In this document: positions 1-6,954 of the stretch, in pieces | How positions within the stretch are numbered: position 1 is the stretch's first letter | Layout of the letters: every line of letters starts with the position of its first letter | Origin: Candidatus Bipolaricaulota bacterium | Lineage (GTDB): Bacteria > Bipolaricaulota > Bipolaricaulia > Bipolaricaulales > Bipolaricaulaceae | Length of the DNA stretch: 10,685 bases | Assembly (NCBI GenBank): GCA_015661965.1 | Contig: DQVA01000107.1 | Location: 1 to 10,685 of the forward strand | Direction of reading: 5' to 3' | Notes under the pieces: generated by a model | Told to the model about the DNA's origin: nothing | What the model saw: only the letters and a program-made list of their open reading frames with translations | The model's database searches: none | Program-made: the position numbers and the translations under genes

Positions 1-1073
1 AACTGGGGCTGCGGCCGGCGGACAAGGTGGCCAGCTTCCTTGTTGACGGGCTGGGCTACCACAAGCTGGAGGAGCTGATGGCCGCGGGCCGGGTGGGCCT
101 GAGCCCATTCCTCGATAGCGGGACCTACATCCCCTTGACCTCGGTGTTCCCGCCCACCACCACCACGGCCCTGGCCAGCCTGTCCACCGGGGCCAGCCCG
201 TTGGCGCACGGGGTGCTGGGCTACACCCTGTTTTTGCAGGATCCCGGGGCGGTGGTGAACATGATCAAGCTGGCTGCCCCCGGCGCCCAGGCCGACTCCC
301 TGCAGAAGGTGGGGATCAAGCCGGAGGAGTTCATGCCGGTGCCCTCCCTGTACCGCCGCCTGGAGGCGCTGGGGGTGCCCACCTACCTCTTCCTGCCCAA
401 GTTCATCATGGATTCGGGGCTATCGCAGGTCCTGTACCAGGGGATCAAGCAGGTGGTGCCATACCTGACCCTTTCGGATCTGTTCGTGCAGCTACGGGGG
501 GCGGCGGCCCGCCCCGGCAGGGCACTGCTCGCCGTGTACTGGCCCAGCGGGGACTCCCTTGCCCACCTGTACGGGCCCAGCTCGCCCGCCTTCGCAATCG
601 AAATCGGGAGCTTCTTCCGCCTGTTTTACCGGGAGTTTTTGAACCGGGTGCGCAACATCACCGTCATCGTCACCGCCGACCATGGGTTCGTGGACGTGGA
701 CCCCAAGGAGGACGTGATCCCCTGCCCCGAGCACGAGGTATTGCGGGAGGGGCTTCTGTGTCCCCCGGTGGGGGACGCCCGGGCTGCCTACCTTTACCTC
801 AGACGGGGGCACGAGCGGGCGGTGGAGGATTACCTGCGGGAGCGGTTTTCGGACGATTTCCTGATCATGAAAAGCGAGGAAGGGCTGGCCCGGGGGCTGT
901 GGGGGCTGGAGCGGCCCACGGCCGAGGCCCGGGCCCGGGTGGGGGACCTGCTGGCCCTGGCCAGGGGGTCCCGGTTCCTCCTGTGGCCCAAAGAGGAGTT
1001 CAAGCTGCGAGGGATGCACGGCGGGCTCACCCAAGAAGAGATGCTGGTGCCGTTTCTGGCCCTGCAGGTGTAA
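1..1073 (+). CDS. Alkaline phosphatase superfamily phosphodiesterase / nucleotide pyrophosphatase-like protein (5' end cut by window)
   Basis: This is a metal-dependent hydrolase of the type I phosphodiesterase/nucleotide pyrophosphatase fold (PF01663-like). Numbering from the GTG valine at 27, the expected active-site set is visible: Asp7 in VDGLG, a Thr cluster 44-47 after FPP (one should be the nucleophile), Asp176 and His180 in GDSLAHLYG, Asp218-His219 in TADHG, and His331 in MHGG. All metal ligands are therefore present and the enzyme is probably active; its substrate cannot be told. The frame stays open to the left edge, and the codons before 27 read LGLRRADK, which fits the strand leading into the core Asp. 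The gene therefore starts outside the window and the GTG at 27 is unlikely to be its start. The stop is TAA at 1071-1073. The cupin gene follows after 10 bases, suggesting cotranscription. It could equally be a phosphoglycerate mutase-like relative within the same superfamily. Confidence 0.85.
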   Translation, partial: LGLRPADKVASFLVDGLGYHKLEELMAAGRVGLSPFLDSGTYIPLTSVFPPTTTTALASLSTGASPLAHGVLGYTLFLQDPGAVVNMIKLAAPGAQADSLQKVGIKPEEFMPVPSLYRRLEALGVPTYLFLPKFIMDSGLSQVLYQGIKQVVPYLTLSDLFVQLRGAAARPGRALLAVYWPSGDSLAHLYGPSSPAFAIEIGSFFRLFYREFLNRVRNITVIVTADHGFVDVDPKEDVIPCPEHEVLREGLLCPPVGDARAAYLYLRRGHERAVEDYLRERFSDDFLIMKSEEGLARGLWGLERPTAEARARVGDLLALARGSRFLLWPKEEFKLRGMHGGLTQEEMLVPFLALQV

Positions 1074-1078
1074 GGAGG
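1072..1078 (+). promoter_or_regulatory. Strong Shine-Dalgarno site of the cupin gene
   Basis: AAGGAGG lies five bases before the ATG at 1084 and begins inside the TAA stop of the phosphodiesterase gene. It is a near-perfect complement to the 16S 3' end and fixes the cupin start. It implies strong independent initiation on a shared message. Confidence 0.85.
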
Positions 1079-1083
1079 AAGAA

Positions 1084-1437
1084 ATGGCGGTCGTGAAGCG
1101 GATAGAGGAGGTAGCGGCGCAGGACCTCTCCCACGAGGTGGACGTGGTGAACGTAACCAAGCAGGTGCTTTTGGGGCCACAGGACGGCGCGCCTACGTTC
1201 GCGGTGCGCCTCTTCACCTTGGGCCCAGGGGGGCATACCCCCAAGCACGCGCACCCGTTCGAGCACGGGGTGCTGGTGTTGGAGGGGGAGGGGGAGCTGT
1301 GGACGGAAGCGGGGAGCCACCCGCTCTCCCCGGGCACGGTGGCCTTTGTGGCCCCGGACGAGCGGCATCAATTCAGAAGCGGCAGCAACGGCGTCCTGAA
1401 GTTCATCTGCATCGTCCCGGCCCAGGTGGAGGCCTGA
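1084..1437 (+). CDS. Small single-domain cupin protein
   Basis: The 117-residue protein is one cupin beta-barrel. Motif 1 lies at residues 49-68: G49, H55 and H57 (HxH), E60/H61, then VLVLEGEG. Motif 2 lies at 80-95, with PLSPGTVAFVAPDERH and H95. His55, His57, E60 or H61, and His95 are the likely metal ligands. This family binds a metal ion in a small barrel and serves as dioxygenases, isomerases, sugar-binding or regulatory proteins, so the exact reaction cannot be named. No DNA-binding domain or signal peptide is seen, so it should be a soluble cytoplasmic protein. It follows the phosphodiesterase closely and probably shares its transcript. A 68-base gap separates it from mnmA, which may have its own promoter. 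Confidence 0.85.
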   Translation: MAVVKRIEEVAAQDLSHEVDVVNVTKQVLLGPQDGAPTFAVRLFTLGPGGHTPKHAHPFEHGVLVLEGEGELWTEAGSHPLSPGTVAFVAPDERHQFRSGSNGVLKFICIVPAQVEA

Positions 1438-1449
1438 GGCTGCCAAGCG

Positions 1450-1469
1450 AATGTAATCCGTGTTACGTT
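1450..1469. repeat. Imperfect inverted repeat upstream of mnmA (possible operator)
   Basis: Arms AATGTAA (1450-1456) and TTACGTT (1463-1469) are separated by six bases. Six of seven positions pair, and the seventh is a T/G wobble. It is distinctly AT-richer than the surroundings and overlaps the -35-like TTGACC at 1468-1473. That placement suits a repressor or activator site better than a terminator: the stem is weak and no T run follows. Chance occurrence is possible. Confidence 0.4.
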
Positions 1470-1498
1470 GACCGGTGGGGCGGGACAGAGGCTAGCTT
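1468..1498 (+). promoter_or_regulatory. Putative mnmA promoter, possibly leaderless
   Basis: TTGACC (1468-1473) is a good -35. TAGCTT (1493-1498) fits the loose TAnnnT form of a -10, with a 19-base spacer that is slightly long. The -10 ends seven bases before the mnmA ATG, so transcription would start at or next to the A of the start codon. No Shine-Dalgarno sequence precedes that ATG, which agrees with a leaderless message. The -10 match is only partial. Confidence 0.4.
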
Positions 1499-1505
1499 CA
1501 CTACC

Positions 1506-2555
1506 ATGGCGGAAAAAGTGCTGGTGGGGATGTCCGGGGGGGTGGACTCCAGCGTGTGTGCCTACCTCCTGCGGGAGCAGGGCTACCGGGTATATGGCCT
1601 CACGCTGTGGCTGTGGGACCCGGCCGGACCCAAGGAGAACCCGTGTTGCTCGGTGGACACCGCCGCCTTGGCCGCCCGGGAGCTGGGGGTTCCCCACGAG
1701 ACCGTCCAGGCCCACGAGGAGTTCCGGCGGTTGGTGATCCAGCCCACCCTTTCCGCCTACCGCCGGGGGATAACCCCCAATCCCTGCACGTTCTGCAACC
1801 GCGAGGTACGGTTCGCCCTGCTTCTGCGGGAGGCCGACCGGCGTGGCATCCCCTACATCGCCACCGGGCACCACGCCCGCATCCGCAAGGAGGACGATGG
1901 TTTTTCACTACTCAGAGGGAAGGACCCGGGGAAGGACCAGTCCTACTTCCTCTACTCCCTTACCCAAGGGGAGCTCTCCCGAGCGCTGTTCCCGGTGGGA
2001 GAGCTCACCAAGGAGGAGGTAAAGCGGCTGGCGGAAGGGCAAGGGCTTACCGCCGCCCGTCTCCCGGAGTCGCAGGACCTGTGCTTCGCCCCCGCTGGGG
2101 TGGGGGAGCTCATCCCGGACGCCCGGCCCGGCTCCATCCTGGACCTCTCCGGGAAGGAGCTCGGGACCCATCGGGGCCTGCCCCACTACACGGTGGGACA
2201 AAGGCGGGGCCTGGGGCTCGCCTCCCCGGAGCCGCTGTACGTGGTGGCCCTGGACCCGGAGAGGAACGCCCTCATCGTGGGGCCGGAATCCGCCCTTTAC
2301 TCCCGCGGGCTGGTAGCCAGGGAGCTCCACTGGATCGCCGGAGCCCCGCCGGGGGAGGCGTTCCGCTGCCAGGTGCAGATCCGCTACCGGGCCGCCCCGG
2401 TGGAGGTGGAGGTGCGCTTGAAGGGGGGGAGGGCGTGGGTGGCGTTCGAAAGCCCGGTGCGGGCGGTGGCCCCGGGCCAGGCGGCCGTGTTCTACCTGGG
2501 GGAAAGGGTGCTGGGGGGAGGGGTCATCGCCCACCCCCTCGCCGCCCGCCGGTAA
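1506..2555 (+). CDS. mnmA: tRNA-specific 2-thiouridylase MnmA
   Basis: MnmA puts sulfur on C2 of the wobble uridine (U34) of tRNAs for Lys, Glu and Gln, using ATP to adenylate the base. The 349-residue protein has the PP-loop SGGVDSS at 10-16 and the catalytic region NPCTFCNRE at 92-100. It also has ATGHHARI at 119-126, KDQSYFLY at 143-150, ESQDLCF at 188-194 and YTVGQRRGLGL in the middle domain, followed by the C-terminal beta-barrel. The start is the ATG directly before AEKVLVGMSGG; the frame is open further upstream into the cupin gene, but that stretch is a shadow. Cys94, Cys97 and Cys193 form a CxxC plus Cys set. In families studied elsewhere that set is tied to an Fe-S cluster, whereas the E. 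coli form has Asp at the first position. An extra Cys47-Cys48 pair is also present. The loop between ESQDLCF and the YTVGQRRG motif looks short. Confidence 0.96.
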   Translation: MAEKVLVGMSGGVDSSVCAYLLREQGYRVYGLTLWLWDPAGPKENPCCSVDTAALAARELGVPHETVQAHEEFRRLVIQPTLSAYRRGITPNPCTFCNREVRFALLLREADRRGIPYIATGHHARIRKEDDGFSLLRGKDPGKDQSYFLYSLTQGELSRALFPVGELTKEEVKRLAEGQGLTAARLPESQDLCFAPAGVGELIPDARPGSILDLSGKELGTHRGLPHYTVGQRRGLGLASPEPLYVVALDPERNALIVGPESALYSRGLVARELHWIAGAPPGEAFRCQVQIRYRAAPVEVEVRLKGGRAWVAFESPVRAVAPGQAAVFYLGERVLGGGVIAHPLAARR

Positions 2556-2561
2556 ACCGGC
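2548..2561. terminator. Short GC hairpin between convergent mnmA and DUF6062-like genes
   Basis: GCCGGT and ACCGGC are perfect 6-base arms around AA, so RNA could form a 5-bp stem with a TAAA loop. It contains the mnmA TAA stop and ends exactly where the stop of the opposite gene begins. No T run follows on either strand, so a classical intrinsic terminator is not supported. It could be a bidirectional pause or RNA 3'-end stabiliser. Confidence 0.4.
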
Positions 2562-3251
2562 TCATACATCATCCCCCACCACCAGCCGGTCATAGTACAT
2601 CCCCCCCAGCCGCCACAGGGCCTCCCGCCAGGAACCCGCCTCGCCGGGGGTGAGGCCCTCGCACACGTCGTAGCGCTGCTTCCGCTGAAGCTCGGCCAGG
2701 TCACGCTCCAGCGACTCCAGCCGCCGGGTGAAATCCCGGATCACCCATCCCCTCACCTCCCGGGCGGCGTGGGGGAGCAACGCCCGCAGATGGGGCCAGC
2801 ACAGCCCCTGGGAACGGGAAAAGGCCGTCCGCCACTCCTCCCCCTCCAGGAGCCGCGCGAGGAAATAGGCTTGCCTCTCCCCTGTCTGGACCGCATAAGA
2901 ACAAAGCGGACAGCCGTCCCGCTTCCTGCGGGGGAAGGCCAGTTGCGACTTCAACTCCCGCACCACGGTCTCGTACAGGCGGGCCACCCCGCTGGGGGTC
3001 ATGAGCCGTCGCCCTTCCACCACCCGGCGCATGAGCCAGGCGTGGTATGAGCAAAGGCCTAAAGTGCGGGAGAAGGTGGCGTGGGTGCGGGGGTCACCGG
3101 TGTACTCGTAAAGCAGTGTCCAGATCCATCGCTCCTCGCTCTCCCGCACCAGCCGGCAGACGGGGCAGCCGGGGTGGCCCAGGGCCCGCCGCAGCGCCCC
3201 CGAGAACAAGGCCAGCTCCTCCGCCTGGGTTTTCCTGTTAAACGGCCACAT
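2562..3251 (-). CDS. DUF6062-like protein with duplicated CPxC...GLCxxH units
   Basis: The 229-residue soluble protein has no assigned function, and its sequence style resembles the DUF6062 family. Its core is an internal duplication. Unit 1 has C29-P-V-C32, then FSRTLGLC67-SYH70. Unit 2 has C114-P-L-C117, then FSRSQGLC151-WPH154. Each unit thus offers three Cys and one His, which suggests a bound metal, probably zinc, in each. The C-terminal part from about 160 is helical and charged (RRLESLERDLAELQRKQR), a possible coiled coil. The start at 3251 has an AGGAG 14 bases upstream, which is rather far; no better in-frame start was seen. It follows polA after 43 bases and ends the DUF177-ruvC-polA operon, so a nucleic-acid-related role is possible but is only inferred from position. 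Confidence 0.78.
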   Translation of the reverse strand: MWPFNRKTQAEELALFSGALRRALGHPGCPVCRLVRESEERWIWTLLYEYTGDPRTHATFSRTLGLCSYHAWLMRRVVEGRRLMTPSGVARLYETVVRELKSQLAFPRRKRDGCPLCSYAVQTGERQAYFLARLLEGEEWRTAFSRSQGLCWPHLRALLPHAAREVRGWVIRDFTRRLESLERDLAELQRKQRYDVCEGLTPGEAGSWREALWRLGGMYYDRLVVGDDV

Positions 3252-3294
3252 CTCTTGGGATCACGCTCCTGAAATAAGGAGGATACGGCGGCCC

Positions 3295-5997
3295 CTAAAG
3301 CTCGCCCCAGTTGGTGCCCAGCTTGATGTCCACCTTCAGGGGGACCTTGAGCTCCCACACCCCCTCCATCGCCTCCCGGATCAGCCGCGCCGCCCTCTCC
3401 GCCTCCCCCTCGTCCACCTCGAAGATCAGCTCGTCGTGGATCTGGAGGATCATGTCCGCCGCAAGCTCCCCCTCCTCCCACAGCCGATGCACCCGCAGCA
3501 TGGCCAGCTTCATCAGGTCCGCCGCCGAACCCTGGATCGGGGTGTTGATCGCGTTGCGGCGATCGTAGCCCTGGCGCCTGCGATCCCGGGAGGCGAGTCC
3601 CGGCAAGGGGCGCCGGCGGCCGAGGATGGTCACCGCGTAGCCGGTGCTGGCGGCTTCCTCCACTTTGCGGTCGATGAACTCCCGCACCTTGGGGTAGGCG
3701 GTGAAGAACCGGTCGATGAACAGCTTCGCCTCCTCCTGCGGGATACCCAGGTCCCGGGCCAGGCCGTAGGGGCTGATCCCGTACACGATCCCGAAGTTCA
3801 CCCTTTTCGCCACCGTGCGCATGCGGGAATCCACCGCGTCTTGCGGCACTCCGAAGATCTCGGCGGCGGTGCGCCGGTGCAGGTCCTCCCCTCCCTTGAA
3901 GGCCTCGATCAGCCCGGGATCGCCGGAGAGGTGGGCCAGGATCCGGAGCTCGATCTGGGAGTAGTCCGCCGCCAGAAGCAGCCGCCCTGGGGGGGCCACG
4001 AACGCCCGGCGGATGTCCACCCCCACCTCATGGCGGGCCGGGATGTTCTGCAAATTGGGGTCGGAGGAGGAAAGCCGGCCGGTGGCGGTGCCGGTTTGGT
4101 TGAACGAGGTGTGGATGCGGCCGGTCTCGGGGTTCATGTGGCGGGGTAGCTTCTCGATATAGGTGTTGCGCAGCTTCTCCAGCTCGCGGTAGGCGATGAG
4201 CTTCCCGGGGAGCTCGTGGTAAGCGGAGAGCTCCCGCAGCACCTGGGAGTCGGTGGCGGGGCCGGTCTTGGTGCGGGCCAGCACCGGCAACTTGAGGCGC
4301 CCGTAAAGCACCTCCCGCACTTGGGGCACGGAGTCCGGGTTGAACTCGCAGCCGGCCAGGGCGAACAGCTCCTCCCGCAGCCGCTGGAGCATCACTTCCA
4401 GCTCTTTCCCCTGCTCGCGCAGCACCTCCGGATCGAGCAGCACCCCCCGCCGCTCCATCCAGGCCAGCACCCGAATAAGCGGCATCTCCACTGCCTCGAA
4501 CAGGGAGAGGAGCTGGGCCTGTTTGAGCCGTTCGGTCAAGGGGCGCCGCAGCCGGCACACCGCCTCCGCGTCCTCGGCGGCGTAGCGGCCGGCCCGCGCC
4601 AGGGGTACCTCGGCCATCTCCTTTTCCCCGCCCTCGGCCAAAAGGGCCTTGTAGGACTGAACCCGCTCCCCCAGCTCGTCCCGCACGATCACCTCCAGGG
4701 AATGGCTGGGGGCGTTGGGATGAAGGAGCCAATGGGCGATCATGGCGTCGAAAGCGATCCCCCGCACCTCCACCCCATACCGGGCCAGGACCTCGATATC
4801 GTACTTCAGGTTCTGGCCGATCACTCGCGGCTTTTCCGACCCCAAAAGGGGTTTCAGGAGGGCCAGCACTTCAGCTAGCGGGAGCTGGGCCGGGACCCCC
4901 GAATAGCTATGCCCCACCGGGATGTAGTAGCCCTCGTAGGGCCGCAGGGCAACAGCGATCCCCACGATCTCACACTTAAGCGGGTCTTTGCCGGTGGTCT
5001 CGAGGTCCAGCGAGAATTCTTCCGCTTCCTTGAGTCGGCCCACCAGTTTCTTCAGCTCCTCCCGGTCGGTGACCACCCGGAAGCTGGTCTCCGGGCCCTT
5101 TTTCACCTGGAGCTCTGCCAGGATGGACTTGAACTCGAGCCGGGAGAGGACCTCCACGAGCTCATCCGGGTCGATCTCCCGGGGGGACAGGTCGGAGAGC
5201 TCCAGGTCCAACTCCACCTCCCGCAGGCGCACCAGCTCGCGGGAGAGCAGGGCCGCCTCCCGCTGCTCGGCCAGGGCCTGGGCGGCGCGCTTGTTTTTCA
5301 GTTTGGCGGCGTTCTCCAGCACCGCCTCCAGGGAGCCGTACTCGGAAAGCAGCTTCTTCGCGGTCTTGTCCCCGATCCCCTTGACCCCGGGGACGTTGTC
5401 CGAGGTGTCCCCCACCAGCGCGAGGAGGTCCACGATCCGCTCCGGGGGCACGCCGAACACCTCCTCCACCCCCTGGCGATCAAGCAAGGTCAGGCCCTCG
5501 CTGGGCTTCCTCCCCGGCCTGAGCAGGGACACCAAGTCCGACACGAGCTGGGCCATGTCCTTATCGCCTGTGAGGAGGAGCACCGGGATGCCCTCCCTTT
5601 CCGCCAGCCGGGCCAGTGTGGCCATGATGTCGTCCGCCTCGTAGCCGGGTAGCTCCAGGCGGGCGATGCCGAGCGCGTCCAAAAGCTCCTTGACCCGGGG
5701 GAGCTGTTGGGCGAGGGCATCCGGCATCTCCTTGCGGGTAGCCTTGTAGGCCGCGAACTCCTGATGGCGCACCGTCACCCCCCCGGCGTCGAACGCCACC
5801 GCGAGGTAGCGGGCCGGGTACTGGCGCAGCGCCATGAATAGGGTGCGTACGAAGCCATACACCGCGTTTACCGGCTCCCCCTTGGAGGTAGTGAGCTCGG
5901 GGATGGCGTAAAAGGACCGGAACAAGGCGGAGTGTCCGTCGACAAGGAGGAGGCGCGCGGGCACCTCCTCGATCCCCAGGGCCTGGTAGATGTTCAT
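3295..5997 (-). CDS. polA: DNA polymerase I (5' nuclease, 3'-5' exonuclease and polymerase domains)
   Basis: This 900-residue family A polymerase fills gaps and removes RNA primers in replication and repair. The 5' nuclease domain covers about residues 1-300, with LLVDGHSALFRSFYA, GYEADDIMATLA, TGDKDMAQL and VGDTSDNVPGVKGIGDKTA. The proofreading domain looks intact: Exo I Asp331/Glu333 (DLETTG), Exo II in IGQNLKYD and Exo III in YAAED. The polymerase domain has motif A with Asp678 (ADYSQIELR), motif B with Lys731, Phe735 and Tyr739 (KRVNFGIVYG), and motif C with Asp855-Glu856 (IHDELIFE). Phe735 sits where Taq has Phe667 and E. coli Phe762. The start at 5997 is an ATG overlapping the ruvC stop as ATGA. 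The same frame stays open up to 6492, but that part only shadows ruvC. Length is close to E. coli Pol I (928 residues), unlike proofreading-deficient Taq. Confidence 0.98.
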   Translation of the reverse strand: MNIYQALGIEEVPARLLLVDGHSALFRSFYAIPELTTSKGEPVNAVYGFVRTLFMALRQYPARYLAVAFDAGGVTVRHQEFAAYKATRKEMPDALAQQLPRVKELLDALGIARLELPGYEADDIMATLARLAEREGIPVLLLTGDKDMAQLVSDLVSLLRPGRKPSEGLTLLDRQGVEEVFGVPPERIVDLLALVGDTSDNVPGVKGIGDKTAKKLLSEYGSLEAVLENAAKLKNKRAAQALAEQREAALLSRELVRLREVELDLELSDLSPREIDPDELVEVLSRLEFKSILAELQVKKGPETSFRVVTDREELKKLVGRLKEAEEFSLDLETTGKDPLKCEIVGIAVALRPYEGYYIPVGHSYSGVPAQLPLAEVLALLKPLLGSEKPRVIGQNLKYDIEVLARYGVEVRGIAFDAMIAHWLLHPNAPSHSLEVIVRDELGERVQSYKALLAEGGEKEMAEVPLARAGRYAAEDAEAVCRLRRPLTERLKQAQLLSLFEAVEMPLIRVLAWMERRGVLLDPEVLREQGKELEVMLQRLREELFALAGCEFNPDSVPQVREVLYGRLKLPVLARTKTGPATDSQVLRELSAYHELPGKLIAYRELEKLRNTYIEKLPRHMNPETGRIHTSFNQTGTATGRLSSSDPNLQNIPARHEVGVDIRRAFVAPPGRLLLAADYSQIELRILAHLSGDPGLIEAFKGGEDLHRRTAAEIFGVPQDAVDSRMRTVAKRVNFGIVYGISPYGLARDLGIPQEEAKLFIDRFFTAYPKVREFIDRKVEEAASTGYAVTILGRRRPLPGLASRDRRRQGYDRRNAINTPIQGSAADLMKLAMLRVHRLWEEGELAADMILQIHDELIFEVDEGEAERAARLIREAMEGVWELKVPLKVDIKLGTNWGEL

Positions 5998-6455
5998 CGC
6001 CGGTCGAACAGGGCGCACACCGCCACCGCCAGGGCATCGGCGGCGTGGTCGGTCCCCAAGTCCCGGGTGGCGAGGAGGTGTTCCATCATCCGGATCATCT
6101 GGTCCTTGGGTGCCGAGCCGTTGCCGCAGATCCATTTCTTGATCTCCCGGGGGGCATAGGAGCGCAGCTCGCAGCCATGGGCGGCCAGCTTCACCACCCC
6201 CAGCACCTGGGCGGTGAGCATGGCCGAGGGGGCATTGCGCGCGAGATAAACCTCCTCCACCGCCACCGCATCCGGCCGGTATTCCTCCACCACCTGCCGC
6301 AGGGCGTGGTAGATCTTGGCCAGTCGGTCCGGAAGCGACGCCTTGCTGCCGGTTCGGATGGTCCCCCGGGCCAGGGGCTGCAGGGCCCCGGCCACATCCT
6401 CCACCACCCCGTAGCCGGTGGCGGTGAGCCCTGGATCCACCCCCAGTACCCTCAC
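5994..6455 (-). CDS. ruvC: Crossover junction endodeoxyribonuclease RuvC
   Basis: RuvC cuts Holliday junctions made in recombination and fork repair, normally acting on junctions held by RuvA and RuvB. The 153-residue product is of normal length. It shows the RNase H-like acidic set: Asp7 in VLGVDPG, Glu67 in AVEEVY, and Asp136 and Asp140 in LGTDHAADALAVA. PREIKKW(I)CGNGSAPKDQM is the usual family helix region. The start is GTG at 6455, overlapping the DUF177 stop as GTGA and preceded by AAGGA at a good distance. Upstream reading of the frame gives an unrelated shadow of DUF177. The TGA stop overlaps the polA ATG by four bases, so the two proteins should be translationally coupled. ruvA and ruvB are not in the window. 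Confidence 0.97.
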   Translation of the reverse strand: MRVLGVDPGLTATGYGVVEDVAGALQPLARGTIRTGSKASLPDRLAKIYHALRQVVEEYRPDAVAVEEVYLARNAPSAMLTAQVLGVVKLAAHGCELRSYAPREIKKWICGNGSAPKDQMIRMMEHLLATRDLGTDHAADALAVAVCALFDRR

Positions 6456-6925
6456 AGCAAGTCCTTGAGCTTCTCCAGGCGGGGGTCCCCATGAGGTCGG
6501 GTCGCCTCGCAACCGGGGCGATGGTCTCCCCGATTGAGGTCCGCCCCGCAGGCGGGGCAGATGCCCTTGCAGTCCGGGCGACACAACGGGCGGGAGGACA
6601 AGGCCAGTCTGACCCCGGACTCCACCAAGGGGCGCAGCTCCAAGTAGGCCCCGGTCCCTGCCACCGGCACCTCCAGGAAGTCCCGATGGTGGAAGGCCTC
6701 TACCATCTCCGCGAGGCACCGGGAACAGCGCCGGCGGACCCGGCCCGATACCTCCAGGGTGACGAACACCCGCTCCTCCTGGAAGAAGGCGCTGGCCTGG
6801 ACCTCCACCGCCCCCACCAGAGGCAAATCTTCCCCCCACCACTCCACGCTGGAGAGGGGCTCTTGCCCGGTCAAGCGAAACGGCCGGCCCGGGGCCGTCC
6901 GCAGCCTGGAAAGCTCGAACCTCAT
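6452..6925 (-). CDS. DUF177 (YceD-like) Cys-rich protein
   Basis: This 157-residue protein matches the DUF177/YceD family. Members are linked to ribosome or 23S rRNA maturation and commonly sit just before rpmF (ribosomal protein L32). The hallmarks are C67-SR-C70 in the centre, then the tail PLCRPDCKGICPACGADLN with C115, C119, C123, C126 and C139, and the ending DPRLEKLKDLL. The cysteines suggest one or two zinc sites. The start at 6925 is supported by AAGGAGGG six bases upstream; a longer reading to 7054 would pass through the promoter and has no family character. It is the first gene of the operon, read from an extended -10 promoter. rpmF does not follow: ruvC overlaps its stop codon instead. 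Confidence 0.93.
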   Translation of the reverse strand: MRFELSRLRTAPGRPFRLTGQEPLSSVEWWGEDLPLVGAVEVQASAFFQEERVFVTLEVSGRVRRRCSRCLAEMVEAFHHRDFLEVPVAGTGAYLELRPLVESGVRLALSSRPLCRPDCKGICPACGADLNRGDHRPGCEATRPHGDPRLEKLKDLL

Positions 6926-6931
6926 GGCTCT

Positions 6932-6939
6932 CCCTCCTT
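6932..6939 (-). promoter_or_regulatory. Shine-Dalgarno site deciding the DUF177 start
   Basis: On the minus strand AAGGAGGG sits six bases before the ATG at 6925. This strong site selects that ATG over the in-frame start codon at 7054. Confidence 0.85.
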
Positions 6940-6954
6940 CGCCTCTCCCCTGGG

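Noticed and set aside
27..29. GTG at 27 as the start of the phosphodiesterase
   Set aside because: The frame is open to the left edge and the preceding codons read like the family's lead-in to the first metal Asp, so the true start is outside the window.
492..1337. Long open frame (281 codons) on the minus strand across the phosphodiesterase and cupin genes
   Set aside because: It is Pro/Gly/His-rich with no family motif and is the antisense shadow of clear plus-strand genes in GC-rich DNA.
1299..1505. Upstream in-frame extension of mnmA
   Set aside because: It overlaps the cupin gene in another frame and lacks MnmA-like sequence; the family start fits the ATG at 1506.
1556..2653. 365-codon plus-strand frame over mnmA
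   Set aside because: Gly/Pro/Arg low-complexity composition with no motif; the overlapping frame encodes a complete MnmA.
3266..3281. CTCCT/AGGAG inverted repeat between polA and the DUF6062-like gene
   Set aside because: Five base pairs with a six-base loop, easily found by chance; too weak to call a terminator or attenuator.
5998..6492. 165-codon N-terminal extension of PolA
   Set aside because: It shadows ruvC, is Gly/Pro/Arg-rich and unlike any Pol I; the ATG at 5997 overlaps the ruvC stop in the usual way.
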